Below, one piece after another: positions 48,877 to 60,700 of a stretch of DNA of 64,000 bases. The DNA comes from Zizania palustris. Taxonomy: Eukaryota; Streptophyta; Magnoliopsida; Poales; Poaceae. The translations under genes and the position numbers were made by a program. The DNA lies in contig JAAALK010000081.1 of assembly GCA_019279435.1 (NCBI GenBank), forward strand, positions 30,203,001 to 30,267,000, read 5' to 3'. How positions within the stretch are numbered: position 1 is the first letter of the stretch; the number at the start of each line of letters is the position of its first letter. The notes beneath the pieces were generated by a model that worked only from the letters and a program-made list of their open reading frames with translations, was not told the DNA's origin and searched no databases.

Positions 48877-48958
48877 CGACGCCTGAGAGATTCGAACTCT
48901 CGCGGGGAAACCCCATGTACTTAGCAGGCACACGCCTTAACCACTCGGCCAAAGCGTC
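48877..48958 (-). tRNA. tRNA-Ser (anticodon GCU)
   Basis: The minus strand folds into a class II cloverleaf of 82 bases. The acceptor stem GACGCTT pairs with AGGCGTC and the discriminator base is G, as in serine tRNAs. The anticodon loop CTGCTAA gives GCU, and a long variable arm is present (TACATGGGGTTTCCCC region). The T arm has GTTCGAATC. Box A (TGGCCGAGTGG) and box B (GTTCGAATC) are intact. CCA is not encoded, as usual for nuclear genes. Confidence 0.93.
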
Positions 48959-48998
48959 GCTTGGTGTGCAATACTGCTTATTTAATATAATAATATCT

Positions 48999-49430
48999 CA
49001 TTGTTCATTGTTCATTGTTCATTGTTCATTGTTCATTGTTCATTGTTCATTGTTCATTGTTCATTGTTCATTGTTCATTGTTCATTGTTCATTGTTCATT
49101 GTTCATTGTTCATTGTTCATTGTTCATTGTTCATTGTTCATTGTTCATTGTTCATTGTTCATTGTTCATTGTTCATTGTTCATTGTTCATTGTTCATTGT
49201 TCATTGTTCATTGTTCATTGTTCATTGTTCATTGTTCATTGTTCATTGTTCATTGTTCATTGTTCATTGTTCATTGTTCATTGTTCATTGTTCATTGTTC
49301 ATTGTTCATTGTTCATTGTTCATTGTTCATTGTTCATTGTTCATTGTTCATTGTTCATTGTTCATTGTTCATTGTTCATTGTTCATTGTTCATTGCATTG
49401 TTCATTGTTCATTGTTCATTGTTCATTGTT
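48999..49430. repeat. Heptanucleotide tandem array (CATTGTT)n
   Basis: 432 bases made of 61 perfect CATTGTT units and one 5-base unit (CATTG at about 49391-49395). It begins 40 bp upstream of the tRNA-Ser gene. Since 7 is not a multiple of 3 and no stop arises, all three plus frames translate to the same heptapeptide repeat (CSLFIVH), giving three long but meaningless ORFs. Confidence 0.97.
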
Positions 49431-49886
49431 GTGATTTTCATATTTGGTTGTTTTGTTTTTTATTTTCTTATGCAAATGTGTAGGGACATATTTGTATAAT
49501 TCAAAATCCAGGTGTGCTTCCAACAATTGCTTGCATTATCTAAAGCAAAAGCAAACTATATGAACATTCAGACTTGTAAAATTCACACAAGTATGGACTG
49601 TATGGTAGTTAATTTCCCTCCTCCAACTAGAAGAAATCTTTACTTAAAAGTCCCTAGAGATTTTGAAATTACATGTTTATCCTGGGGTCTTTCTGTTTTT
49701 TTTACATTTTCCCCCTTACTCTTTGTTACATTTTCCATTCTACAAATTCGGACCCTTGCATTTTACACACAGCCCAACCATTCCCCTCATCGCCTTCCAC
49801 GTGTCTCCTCTATCTGATCAACGGCCAGGATTTGTCCACGTTCGAGCTCCACATGAACGCGCAACCGTGCAGCCGTGCTCCGTGGA
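49431..49886. other. Intergenic DNA and 3' UTR of the receptor kinase
   Basis: I see no gene. 49700-49886 is probably the 3' UTR of the minus-strand LRR kinase that ends at 49887. Confidence 0.4.
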
Positions 49887-52072
49887 TCATGACGTGGCGG
49901 CGGCGACCTGCTCCACCAACCTCGCCGCCTCTGCCATGTTGGGCCGGCTCTCCGGCTCGGGGATGGTGCACTGGACGCCGACCCGCAGCAGCCGCACGGC
50001 GGCGGCGCCCGCGCCCGCGCCGGCGGCGACGACGGGATCGACGAGCTCCTGCTCGCCGCCGTTGGCCACGGCGGACGCCGCCCACTGCACGACGTCGGTG
50101 CCGCCGCGCGCGTTGAGGAGGTACTGTGAGGGGAACCTCCCCGTGACGAGCTCGAGGAGCACGACGCCGAGGCAGTACACGTCGGACCTCGCGGAAACGG
50201 CGGTGCGGGCTCCGGCGCCGGCGGAGGCGGAGGCGGAGGCCTCGGGCGACCGGAACGCGAACATGGCCTGCGGCGCCTGCGCCGTGTTGACGAGCGGGAA
50301 GAAGCCGTAGTCGACGATCCGCGGCTCCAGCTCGGCGTCCAGGAGGATGTTCCCCGACTTGAGGTTCCCGTGCGGCGGCGGCGGCGGCGGCGCGTCGAAG
50401 TCCGCGCCGTCCATGCTCACCAGCCTCATCGCCGGGATGCCGAGCTTCTCGTGAAGGTAGGCCATACCACGCGCCACGCCGACGGCGATCCTCAGCCGCG
50501 CCGGCCAGTCCAAGATCACCCTGTCCGGGCTCTGGTCCCCTGCACACATGACACCAACACATCTTAATTAGCCAATTAATCACCAATTAATCGCTAATTA
50601 ACGATTAGTGGCGTCTTGATTAGTGGTAATTAATCACCATGCAGGACGTAGAGGAGGCTGCCACGTGGCATGTACTCGAAGACGATGAGCTTCTCCTCCT
50701 TGCGGTAATGGTAGCCGATGGGCGGGAGGACGTTGGGGTGGCGGAGCGCGCCGAGCATCTGGAGGTGCTCCTCGAACTCGTGGCGACCGACGCGGTTCAT
50801 GTCGCGCATGCGCTTCACGGCGACGGTGACGCCGTGGCGCATGGCGGCCTTGTACGCCGACCCGAGCGTGCCGTTGCCGAGCACCTCGGCGGACGCCTTC
50901 ATCAGCTCCGGCAGCCCGAACTCGCCGCGGACATCGCTCATCAGCACGAACTCGGCCATCCGCTTCCCCCCGGCGCCGGCGGCCCCGGCGCGGGAGCCCT
51001 GACTGCTGCCGTTGTGGCTGGAACCCCCGCCGCCGCCGCCCGCCTCCATGGTCACCATCTCCGCCGACGCGGTGGCGGCGCTGGCGCGCGGCACGGTCGG
51101 TGCGGAGGTCCCGCTGATGCCGGCGTGGTCGTATGCCGATGTCGCGTTGTTCCTCTCATCCTGCCGCAGCATGAGCACCATTGCGCCAGTGACCAGGAGG
51201 ATCACAAGCATGATGATTCCCATCACCACGAACACGCTGGTCTCCTCCTGAACAGCGACATAGTCCTCTGCCGTCATCGGCGGCATCGTCGACAATACAG
51301 GCGCCGGCGCGGCCGCGGCGCAAGCACGAGGGTCACTCCCCGGCGCGCCGCATAGGTTGGGGTTCCCGGCGAACGCCGAGTCGTTGAAGCGCGCGACGAC
51401 GCCTTCCGGCAGCACCCCGGAGAGATGATTGTACGACACGTTGAACAGCTGGAGCGTGGCCGGGAGCTTGGAGGGGACAGGTCCTTCGATCCGGTTGTGA
51501 TCGAGGTGGAGCTCGAGGAGGCGAGGCGCGCGGGCGATGGCATCTGCCGGGAGCACGCCGGAGAAGTTGTTTTTGTCGAGGTAGAGTTTCTTGAGCCAGC
51601 TCATGGAGGCGAACACGTCGGCAGGGACCGGCCCGGTGAAGGCGTTCTGTGACAGGTAGAGCGCGCGGAGGCTGCGCACGGTGGCGAGGCTAGCCGGCAG
51701 CGGGCCGGAGAAGGCGTTGCGCTTGAGGTTGATGGAGTGCAACCCGGGCAGGCGCGACACTGCGGCGAAGTCGAAGGTGCCGGAGAGGTTGAGGTGAGTG
51801 AGCCGGAGGCCGATGAGGATGCCCTTTTCGCACTGCACCCTGGGCCAGGGGTTCGTCTCATTGCACGGCACCGACGGCGACGAAGACGACCACGCCGCTA
51901 GCGCGTTGGCCGGGTCCGACAGCGACGCCTTGAGGCGCAGGAGCGCCGCAGACTCGTTGTCAGGCGCAGCAGCAGCGCCGCCGCCATCCGGATCAGCGGT
52001 GACGGCCAGGCCGGAGAGGAGGAGGAGAAGAGTGGAGAGCCGGAAGGCGAGGAGGAGGGTGACCATGACCAT
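49887..52072 (-). CDS. LRR receptor-like kinase, pollen-receptor-kinase (LRR-III) type, 695 aa
   Basis: Two exons, 50638-52072 and 49887-50539, joined over a 98-bp intron, give 695 aa. The order is: signal peptide (MVMVTLLLAFRLSTLLLLLS), LRR N-cap (NESAALLRLKASLSDP), five to six LRRs (LHSINLKRNAFSGPLPASL and similar), one membrane span near residues 280-300 (VFVVMGIIMLVILLVTGAMV), a Ser/Gly juxtamembrane part and a kinase domain. The VAVKRM lysine is present. The catalytic loop reads HGNLKSGNILL instead of HRDLK, and the DFG site is DYGF. Both are usual in LRR-III kinases and predict weak or no phosphotransfer. The closest named group is PRK/RLK proteins that work with RopGEFs in polarised growth. 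The phase-1 intron after LYVLHG is also family-typical. Confidence 0.9.
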
Positions 52073-52913
52073 TTGGTGGAGGTCAGAGCCTTTCCTCTAG
52101 CTTCTTTCCAGCTTCTCAAATGATTCCTGCCTTTCTTGGCCTTTGCCTCTTGTGGTTCTTGTCAATGTCTCTTCTGCTCCAGTGGTTAGGGATGCAGTTT
52201 TGGGAGCTAAAAATAGGGTGATGCAGCTGAGACAACAAGGTGATCAATGGAGGGATATGATGCAATGCAACAGGTTAGGGCAACGACAGCCTCTTCAGAA
52301 AAGATTTGCAATGCAATGGATCACTCTAGGTTGGATAACAGGATTGCTCTCTCCCTGAGAAAAAAAATGAGGGAGGTAATGTGGTAGCTCTCCTGTAAAT
52401 ACACACTAAAATTAGTTAAGCTGGCAAAATTAGGCAAAGATTAAAAATAGGACACTGAAACTGCTTCCTGTTCCTTCTTTCATGTGTGAAGCATGATGGA
52501 AATCAAAATCAATTTCAGAAAGAGTGACTAATCACCATATTGCCTGCAAAGTTCAAGCTGAGAAAACAGCAGGTTAAAAGTGTAACCTTTGCATATGAAT
52601 TTAACATGCTTATTTTTTCAACACAGAAGACCATTATTCTCAGAACAAGTACAGGCAATTTTCTCTGTATACAGCAACATACCTTTCTTTTGTATCTCAA
52701 AAGAAGTCATGCGATGATTTTTTTTTTGAATGTATCTCCAAAGCAGAAGAAATGAAATGAACAGCTACAAAGTACAAACACTATCACCAATCCTCCTAAC
52801 TAGGACAACATTTCAAACATCAAGCTACAGTTGTCATATATACAAGCATTAGCAAGCACCCATTCAAAACTAAAGCCTGGATCACCTTCAATCCTGAACA
52901 TTCTGCATCTCTG
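52073..52913. other. Receptor-kinase promoter and sugar-transporter 3' UTR
   Basis: 52073-52450 should be the leader and promoter of the minus-strand kinase. 52700-52913 is probably the 3' UTR of the minus-strand transporter. I see no other gene. Confidence 0.4.
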
Positions 52914-55900
52914 CTATACACATTCATGTCTTGAAAACTTGAAAACCTCAGCTATGAGCTCCAAGGGAAGACCCTTGGTCTCCGGCACTCTTAAGTAGAC
53001 GAACACAAGAACCATGCCGCACATGAATGTATAAACCCCACATGCCCCGCTAAGCCCAATGGTACTTAGCATCACCGGGAAGCAGTAAATCGAAAGTAGT
53101 TTGCCAAACCAGAAGGCAAGTGAACAAAAACTTGTGCATGTTGCACGGGCCCTTGTTGGGAACATCTCAGAACAGAGAATATTGGGTATTGACCCCAAAC
53201 CAACGACATACGAGCAGAAGCAAATTGTTAATGACAGGTTGAAGAGGATTTCATGAGCCAAAGATCCCATCTTCACGGTGTTGGATAGCGATATGGTACC
53301 AACTGATAATATTAGGATGGGAATAGTGACCAGGAGAAGAGCCCTGCATAGATGTACATTGTACAAAGTTCATAATCTGGGATGTTTCCTATGGACATGC
53401 AATGATTTTTGTTCTTAAAATTATTAACATAGTATGTTGAGCTTGTCGTTAGATAGGACAACAAAATGAAATGTCAAAGGACAATTTTGACAAGAATTTT
53501 GCATGAAGGTCGGTAGATAATTAACTGCTTTATAATGTTCATTTACTTTTAAGAACATGGGCGGTGATTACCAGTACAAAAACATAAGGAAATATTCAGC
53601 ATGTAGATTACTATTCTGAAAATGTCAGTGTCACCGGCAGGGATTTCGGGGGAATTAGAAGGCACAACGGTACGTAATTGATATTTGAAGGAAGTCGCCG
53701 GCCGTGGCCCTGGTCCCCTCCGGCGTGGTGGCACCGTGGTGTCACACCGGAGAGGGAGAGGGAGTCGGCAGGGAGTTCAGGCTAAGAGCCAATTTTATTC
53801 AAGCATCCCCAAAACAATACAGCAGGGCTGGTTTATATAATACTAGCCCTGAGTTGTAATCTAATACAACTCCCCCAAGACGCAATCTAGACCAACTCTC
53901 TTAACAGATCAATCTAACCAAAAGCCTTATCTTATCTCTTATCTCTTATTCTAACAAAAGACCCCCTCAAACAGATTAACAACTTAACCAAAACAACTCA
54001 AATAGTAACAAACTTATCTCTTAAATCCTTAAGATCAGGGCCGCACCTACAGTACCGGCGGTACTGTTCACGTGAACAGCACCCGTGGTACTGTTCACAG
54101 GCCTGGCCCACTTCCCATCCGTGACACTTCACCCCCCCTAAAAACGCAGCTCGTCCTCGAGCTGCCGAGTCAGTCTTCCCTGCTGTCGCCCACCACTTCG
54201 ATGACGAAGATTTGGTCGGAGGCAGAAACGGTACGGAAGAGATGCAGACGATGGCGGCGGCCATGGCGGTCGGCGGCACCACTTCATGCGGGGAAGCAGC
54301 AGCCCACGCACCAAACAGCGGCGGTGCCGCGCCGTGCAGGGCAACGGCGACCGACAGTGGTGTCGCGTCGTGCAGGGGTCTGCGGCAGGCCAGCGAGGGT
54401 TCTGGCGCCCCCCTCCCCGGTGGCGCGGCGACAGGTCCCCCTGGCCGCCGTCACTGTCGGTGGCGGCTCGGTGAAGGTTCCGCCGCCCTCCACTCTGGTG
54501 GCGCGGCGGCGGCCCAGGGCTCTGCCGCCCTCCGCCCTGGCGGTGCGGCGACTGGTCTGGGCCCTGCCACCCTCCTCCCTGGCGGCGCGGTGGCGGATCC
54601 GGTCCTAGGTCACCGTCCCCATCGCTGCCAGCTCCTCGGTGCCTGCTTTCCTGGCTGCGAGGCAGGGGACCCCTCTGGTCCACCTCCTCTTCGCGGTCTA
54701 CTTGGCGGAAGTCCCTGCACCCGCTGTCCTGGCCCTGCTCCGGCGTGTGCGCAGGAACACAGGCGGCCGGAAGTTCTTGGCGTCCAGGAGGGGCCCGAAC
54801 GGAAATCTCCAGTGTTGTTAATCTTTCCTCCAGACTTTGGATTGGCAGTAGTCTTTCTTCGATAGCGTCTAAACACTTCATTATGGCCTTCAACGTCTCT
54901 TCCACCCCCCCTGATCCGGTGTCGTCTGGTGAATTCATGGCAACAGAAGTTGAACCGATCAGCTCTGATACCAAGTTGTCACCGGCAGAGATTTCGGGGG
55001 AATTAGAAGGCACAACGGTATGTAATTGATACTTGAAGGAAGTCGCCGGCCGTGGCCCTGGTCCCCTCCGGCGTGGTGGCGCCGTGGCGTCACACCAGAG
55101 AGGGAGAGGGAGTCGGCAGGGAGTTCAGGCTAAGAGCCAATTTTATTCAAGCACCCCCAAAACAATACAGCAGAGCTGGTTTATATAATACTAGCCCTAA
55201 GTTGTAATCTAATACAACTCCCCCAAGACCCAATCTAGACCAACTCTCTTAACAGATCAATCTAACCAAAAGCCTAACAGATCAATCTAACCAAAAGCCT
55301 TATCTTATCTCTTATTCTAACAAAAGACCCCCTCAAACAGATTAACAACTTAACCAAAACAACTCAATTACTAACAAACTTATCTCTTAAATCCTTAAGA
55401 TCAGGGCCGCAGCTACAGTACCGGCGGTACTGTTCACGTGAACAGTACCCGCGGTACTGTTCATGGGCCTGGCCCACTTCCCATCCGTGACAGTCAGGCA
55501 ACCACTGTAATTGAACAATGATACTATAACAGCGGAGTGACTAGGAAATATATGACATATCTACACTTTTAATTGTGAAAAGTTATTTGCAATATTCAAG
55601 CAGTTTAAGAGTGAACCTTCTTCCACAAGCATCCATCAGCATCATCGCAGCAGTTATACAAGGGAGCATCAGCAAAGCATTAAGGGCACTTATGAGGATT
55701 GAAGATGAATGGGAACCAAGTCCAATGTCTGAAAACAAACTAACTACTCCAACCTGTTCAATAATTTGAGGAGCGTATTGGAGAAGGACACTGATTCCTG
55801 CAGCCTGCATTTTCAACAAACGGCAAATATTTAAAGAGTGCATATTTAGTATGCTGTACATTACTTATTGATGAAGGATTTTGATTTTTGAACTGAGCTG

Positions 55901-58467
55901 CACACTTAAATTATGTACACAAGAGGACTATGAGAGAACTAGGAAAACTGTACCTGCTGAAGAGCTTGAATTAGCATGCCATAACACAAGGCAGACCTGA
56001 CTCCTGGCTGAAGAAGTACCCTCCATTTAGGCTTTATGTCAGCGGTTTCAGATAGCCGGACCATTTGTTGTTGAAATGGATGTGGTTCTCTGTTTACCAT
56101 ATCGTGAAGTGCAGGCTGGCCAGATAATGCTCCTCCATGGATTTCTTCTTCTTGTTCAATGTCATAATCATGTAAAGAAGATATTAGGTCTTGTGCAAGC
56201 CCTGAGGTTGATGTACCATGTCTTCTCAAATATGAAGAGCTCCCTTCAGAGGTGAATGATGTATTTATATCGTTGGCATCAGCACTTGCCACTTGGGAAA
56301 GCAGAGAAGCTTGCAAACCATCTCCATTATTGCCATCTTCAGCAGAATATGCATCCCTACTTTGTTGAAGATTGTCATAATCCCCCCTCTGCTCATTCAT
56401 CGGTCCTTGTTCTGCAAAAGTGAAACTGTTGAAGACAGGGAAGAATCTGTTTCGCGCACTTCCTGTTTCCGACAAATTCTCATGAATGCTTCCAAGAAGA
56501 TCAACTAGTGGATCTGAAATGTGCTGATAGAAAGTACTATGGCGTGACATCTGACTTGTGCTAGCTCCATGAAAACTTTGACTTCGAGCAACACCAATAG
56601 CATGTCCTCCAATAGCCGTGTCCGTTATAATGTTCATACCATCCACAATAAGAGCTATTTCTCCTGCAGATTTATCTGGTGTCAAAACATATTTATGTTT
56701 GTTCAAACAATGGAAAAAAATAAACAACTAACATTTGTTAGATCCACAAATTTTTATCCCTCAAAACCATTTGCTCTCACAACATATCATTGTCAGAAAA
56801 TTTTCATTGTCCACTTGTTTTCTCTCTTTTGTTATGTCCATCAATGTCACAAACTTCTTTAGGGTCAGTCTTAGAGCCAGAATATTCTAGTACCTGAAGC
56901 AGTGGCGGTTCCAAGATTTTTTTACGGGTGTTCCTATTCTATACCCTAAAATTTCAAACCGTTATAAACTAAAAGCACAATGTGATTTTTTTTTCAAAAT
57001 ATGACACATATAGCATTTACATCTCATAATACCATAAATCTACTAGAATCAACACTTAAATAAAAAAATATAAACATAATCAACACTTAAATAAAAAAAT
57101 ATAAACATCTATTGGGCCAAATTCTGGGGTAGTCCAGGGCTCACCTGGACTACCCCTTGGAGCTGCCACTGACCTGAAGTGGCACATGATTAGTTTTGTT
57201 TTCAGTTCCTTGTCTTAGATGTCACATTTAGTTTAAATATGACTTAAATACCAAAGAAATCCCCCTCGACCAATTCCAAACTGGAAGACTTTTTATAATA
57301 TAAGAAATTATATTAGAGATTTCGAAAGCAAGAAGAAAGCAATGAAAATTCCCAACTAAAGAAATCTCTTCCTTGGTTGGCTGGCTGGAGTTTGGACAAC
57401 ACGGCAAGGAATGTGCATCGTATGGTGCAGCATGTTCCGTAACTGTCCTACTAATAAACCCAACGATTCCCAAATTGCAGATGTAGTTTGTATTGCCATG
57501 GTGCTGGTGCCAAATGTCAGTTATAACTAGATATTTCTCTAGTAACATGTGTAAGTACATATATCTTTTACTCAGTCCTATCAACAATCTGACTTCAGTT
57601 GAAACAACTTTTCAAGCTAATAGCAACATTCTTACCTAAAACATCATCTTTCCCTCTGAGCCACTGTAAAGAAATCCGGGCCTCGCTAATTTTTCCATCA
57701 CTTACAAGCCATCTAGGTGACTCTGGCAAGTAGAACACCAATAGAGCAAAGTAGACAAAGGAAGGAGCGAGGATTGCACCCATCATAATTCTCCAGTTAG
57801 ATGAAGGCATCAGTGTCATCCAAAATATCAGGCAATAGGAAAAGACTATTCCTACAAAGAACATGAACTGTGGTATAGTTCCCAGTGACCCCCTCATATT
57901 TGGAGGAGATGTTTCAGATATATAAATCGGAACGGCGGTGAAAATCAGACCACTTCCTGATCCAACAATAACCCTAGCTAGAAGTAGAACACATATGTTA
58001 GGAGACCACACCATTAGAAGGCCACCAGAAATCATTAGCAGAGATGAGTAAATCAATGCAGCACGCCTGCCAAGCCAATCTAATAGCGACCCAGAGAACA
58101 TTGTGATTGCAATAGCCCCAAAAACTGAAACTGCTAAAATTATTCCCCCGATAGAAGGTCCATTGTTCAAGTCAAATTCCTTCTTCACATGGAGACTAGC
58201 CTCTGTCAGATAATCAAAAGTGAGTTCAGTACAACGGTTTGCCTTTGCCATGTTTCTTAAGACTGAAGAAACATGGCTTTTTAGTTGGAAGTACAGCATA
58301 GTAGTAATAATCCAAGAAGCGAGCATAGTACTAATAATCCAGGAAACAAATAATATCTAACTGAGAAACCAAGAAAAGAATTTACCTAAAACTGTAGTAA
58401 AATCCCATCCAAGTAATGCATAACCAATAGAAACAGCAAGTGCAGAAAATACCGTCGACTTCGTCAT
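52914..58467 (-). CDS. TMT4: Tonoplast monosaccharide transporter (TMT/TST family), 658 aa
   Basis: Six coding exons: 58386-58467, 57636-58202, 55954-56663, 55617-55804 and 52914-53343, plus the phase-exact joins between them; I count five coding exons in total, giving 1977 bases (658 aa). The N-terminus MTKSTVFSALAVSIGYALLGWD fits the family. Sugar-transporter marks are DWLGRRA after TM2, PESPRWLVSDGK before the loop, and RVPETKGLPLE at the end. The TMT-specific long central loop (exon 56663-55954) contains MNIITDTAIGGHAIGV and DPLVDLLGSIHENLSETGS and is acidic at its end. TMTs use the proton gradient to load glucose and other sugars into the vacuole. The protein is about 70 residues shorter than most TMTs, mostly in the loop. 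From memory rice TMT4 lies on chromosome 11. Two introns carry transposons. A leader intron probably runs to about 60.3 kb. Confidence 0.9.
53629..55492 (-). mobile_element. Complete non-autonomous LTR retrotransposon in a TMT4 intron
   Basis: LTRs at 53629-54126 (498 bp) and 54977-55492 (516 bp) start TGTCACC and end CCGTGACA. GTCAG flanks the whole (53624-53628 and 55493-55497). The element points to the minus strand: next to the 54977 LTR, the minus strand reads TTGGTATCAGAGCTGAT, the primer site for initiator tRNA-Met, and next to the 54126 LTR it reads AGGGGGGGTGAAG, a polypurine tract. The ~850-bp inside has a minus ORF that starts like a gag (MNSPDDTGSGGVEETLKAIM, then a coiled-coil LEERL) and then becomes Pro/Arg/Gly-rich. 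There is no protease, RT or integrase. It has the same direction as the host gene. Confidence 0.92.
56900..57171. mobile_element. hAT MITE in a TMT4 intron
   Basis: It starts CAGTGGCGGTTCCAAG and ends with the inverse, CTTGGAGCTGCCACTG. It is flanked by ACCTGAAG on both sides (56892-56899 and 57172-57179), the 8-bp duplication of hAT elements. A 32-bp internal tandem repeat (AATCAACACTTAAATAAA type) lies near 57050-57110. It is 272 bp long and noncoding. Confidence 0.88.
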
Positions 58468-60700
58468 TTCATCAAGTACTTTCCAAATAATTGGAGGACC
58501 TGAAATATAAATATTTGTGAGAAACACTTACTGAAAAAATAAAATCCAATAGATTGTTTTAAGGAAACCAACTAATTTTGTTTCCTGAAACAACCAATTT
58601 AGACACACAGTTGGATGCTCAGGATCCCAATATAATCAGTTACCATTGCACGTGTTGCAACATATGAATTTCTTGTTGACTATAGAAATCATACGAGACA
58701 AGTGCATTAATTGTGTCATATATTCCTGTGCCATTTAATACTTCATTTACCCTGTTCTGAGAGGTAAATTACATCCAGCCTCAGAACCTAAAGATGCTGG
58801 ACCTGTCAAAACATGGAAAACTGGTGGAGCAATTGAAGGAAACATGCCACCAAATATTAGTTTGCACTTTGCTGGCACAACTTGTAACGATAATGAATGG
58901 ACAATAACCTTTATACATGATAGGTCCTATCAAAGGATTCAGAACCAGTTGACGAAAAAATACAGCACCCTGGAAGTTACCATTTACTAGGTTACAACCA
59001 GTCACTGGGGATAACAAGTTTTACTACTGTATGGCCGGTTACTTGGGATTGAAAGGCTTTGAAGAAGAAGAAGGAATGATACCCATAAATAGTTACAACA
59101 TGTGGTCCCACCTTTAGTGAAATAAAGGAGATCATATATAACAAAAACATTACAATCTGAATATAATGTGCTATAAGAAAACACAAAAGGTGTTTTTTAG
59201 TTTAAGATTTGTTGGCATTAATATACATTCAGCAGTTAGCACTGGACCAATCATAACCAAATATACAATTGAAAGAGGCAAGAAAGAGAATCATACCCAA
59301 CAATATCACAGTGATCTCTCAAAGCCCCGGCAGTTGCAGGCTGTCAGAAACAGAAGCTCTGCACCTTCTATTTTTTGCATTAGTTGATTTAGTTCTGACA
59401 CTTGATGGTTCAACTGTAAAGAAAAGTGAAAGTAAATAATTTTGTGTTTTCTAGAGGTAGTGGATTCACACTAAGTTCTTCCTCGAACTATTGTTTTCTG
59501 TAAATATTTTAGTTTACAATGCATAAAGGAAAAACACATTTTTGATGGTGACAGTGACAATCAGCAACATTGGCATTATGGGAGAGAAGGATACATCTGT
59601 CATAAATATAATTAAAAGTGCAATTCCCAAGCAGCACACACATCATTGCAAACTCTAATGCCAAAGAAAAGCATACTATTGTTAGTGATAAAAGAAAAAA
59701 AATGGTAGATATTTGGAACCAGGTCACTTTTGTCTATTTGTTATGAAACACCTTCCTACATACCAAGTGGTACGCTTTCATAATCTTTATATCAATCATT
59801 TTCTCAGTTATTGTCCATAAATGAAAAGTCAAATATCCTGCCAAAAAAAGACAAGACTTATTATCAGTGGTTCAGTCAGTGATCAAGGAACCCAATCCAA
59901 GTCATACTAGAATTGTCTTCTTGCCGCATGTTTTCCATTTTTGAAGGGGAGAAATTCAGACTATACGACGTGAAACTCACATCTCACCATATAGAAACCA
60001 TCAAATGTATCATCCTGATAGTGCGTAACAACTGACAACCATACACCAAAACATGTTAATATTTCCAAATCTAAAGAAACTGCCCATGGACCTTCTTGAA
60101 GCCTTTTCTAAAAGTAAGAAAGGCAAGCCAGTTCACCAGCAAGAACAAGAATCCTACAGAAAGTCAAGAACAGTTGAGAAACCAATATCTTTACTGACTT
60201 TACAGGGTCACTAAACACTTCCTTCTTCTATTCCCCACTCTGTGATACCAGTTGTAGAGACTAGACCTAGCTGCTTACCAATCTCATCCCTAATTACACG
60301 CACAGCCACAACATTTTAGGGAGAATCTCACACACGAGGAAGCATGGAAAGTAAAAAAAAAACTAGAGACCACATTGACTCCTAAGATTCAACAAGAAAT
60401 CCTCTCCAATAGACTGAATTACGCCCCCCACCAACCCTCAAACATCCGGAGCAACCCGCGAAAGCATCGCTCCGGTCCCAATCAGACCCATACAAGAGAA
60501 AGATCGGAGCTTTTCGATTTTCACCGGGAGCATACCGAAAAGCTCCGGCGCCTCGCCGCAAATCGCGGGGAGAATGGGAGCGCCCGAAACACGCAGCGGG
60601 GCAACGACTGCAGGGCGGCTGGCTCGCCTTCGGCGTCTTCCTTTGGGGAGCGCAACGAGACGGAGAGCTCGCGGGGCGATGCAATGGCGGGAGGGGGGAA
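58468..60700 (-). other. Probable leader intron and first noncoding exon of TMT4
   Basis: 58468-60300 is AT-rich with short ORFs and no domain. 60380-60720 is GC-rich and fits a first exon and promoter read on the minus strand. The join to the coding part is inferred from position and from the 5' UTR introns common in this family. Confidence 0.35.

Noticed and set aside
48999..49430. CRISPR-like array
   Set aside because: The repeat is a head-to-tail heptamer with no spacers, in a plant nuclear genome.
48915..49499. Three overlapping 140-194 codon plus-strand ORFs made of CSLFIVH repeats
   Set aside because: A 7-base unit without stops is open in all frames. The ORFs only mirror the heptamer array and one of them runs through the tRNA.
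53629..55492. Two long similar blocks first read as a local duplication
   Set aside because: They have TGTCAC...GTGACA ends, a GTCAG target duplication, a tRNA-Met primer site and a polypurine tract, so they are the LTRs of one element.
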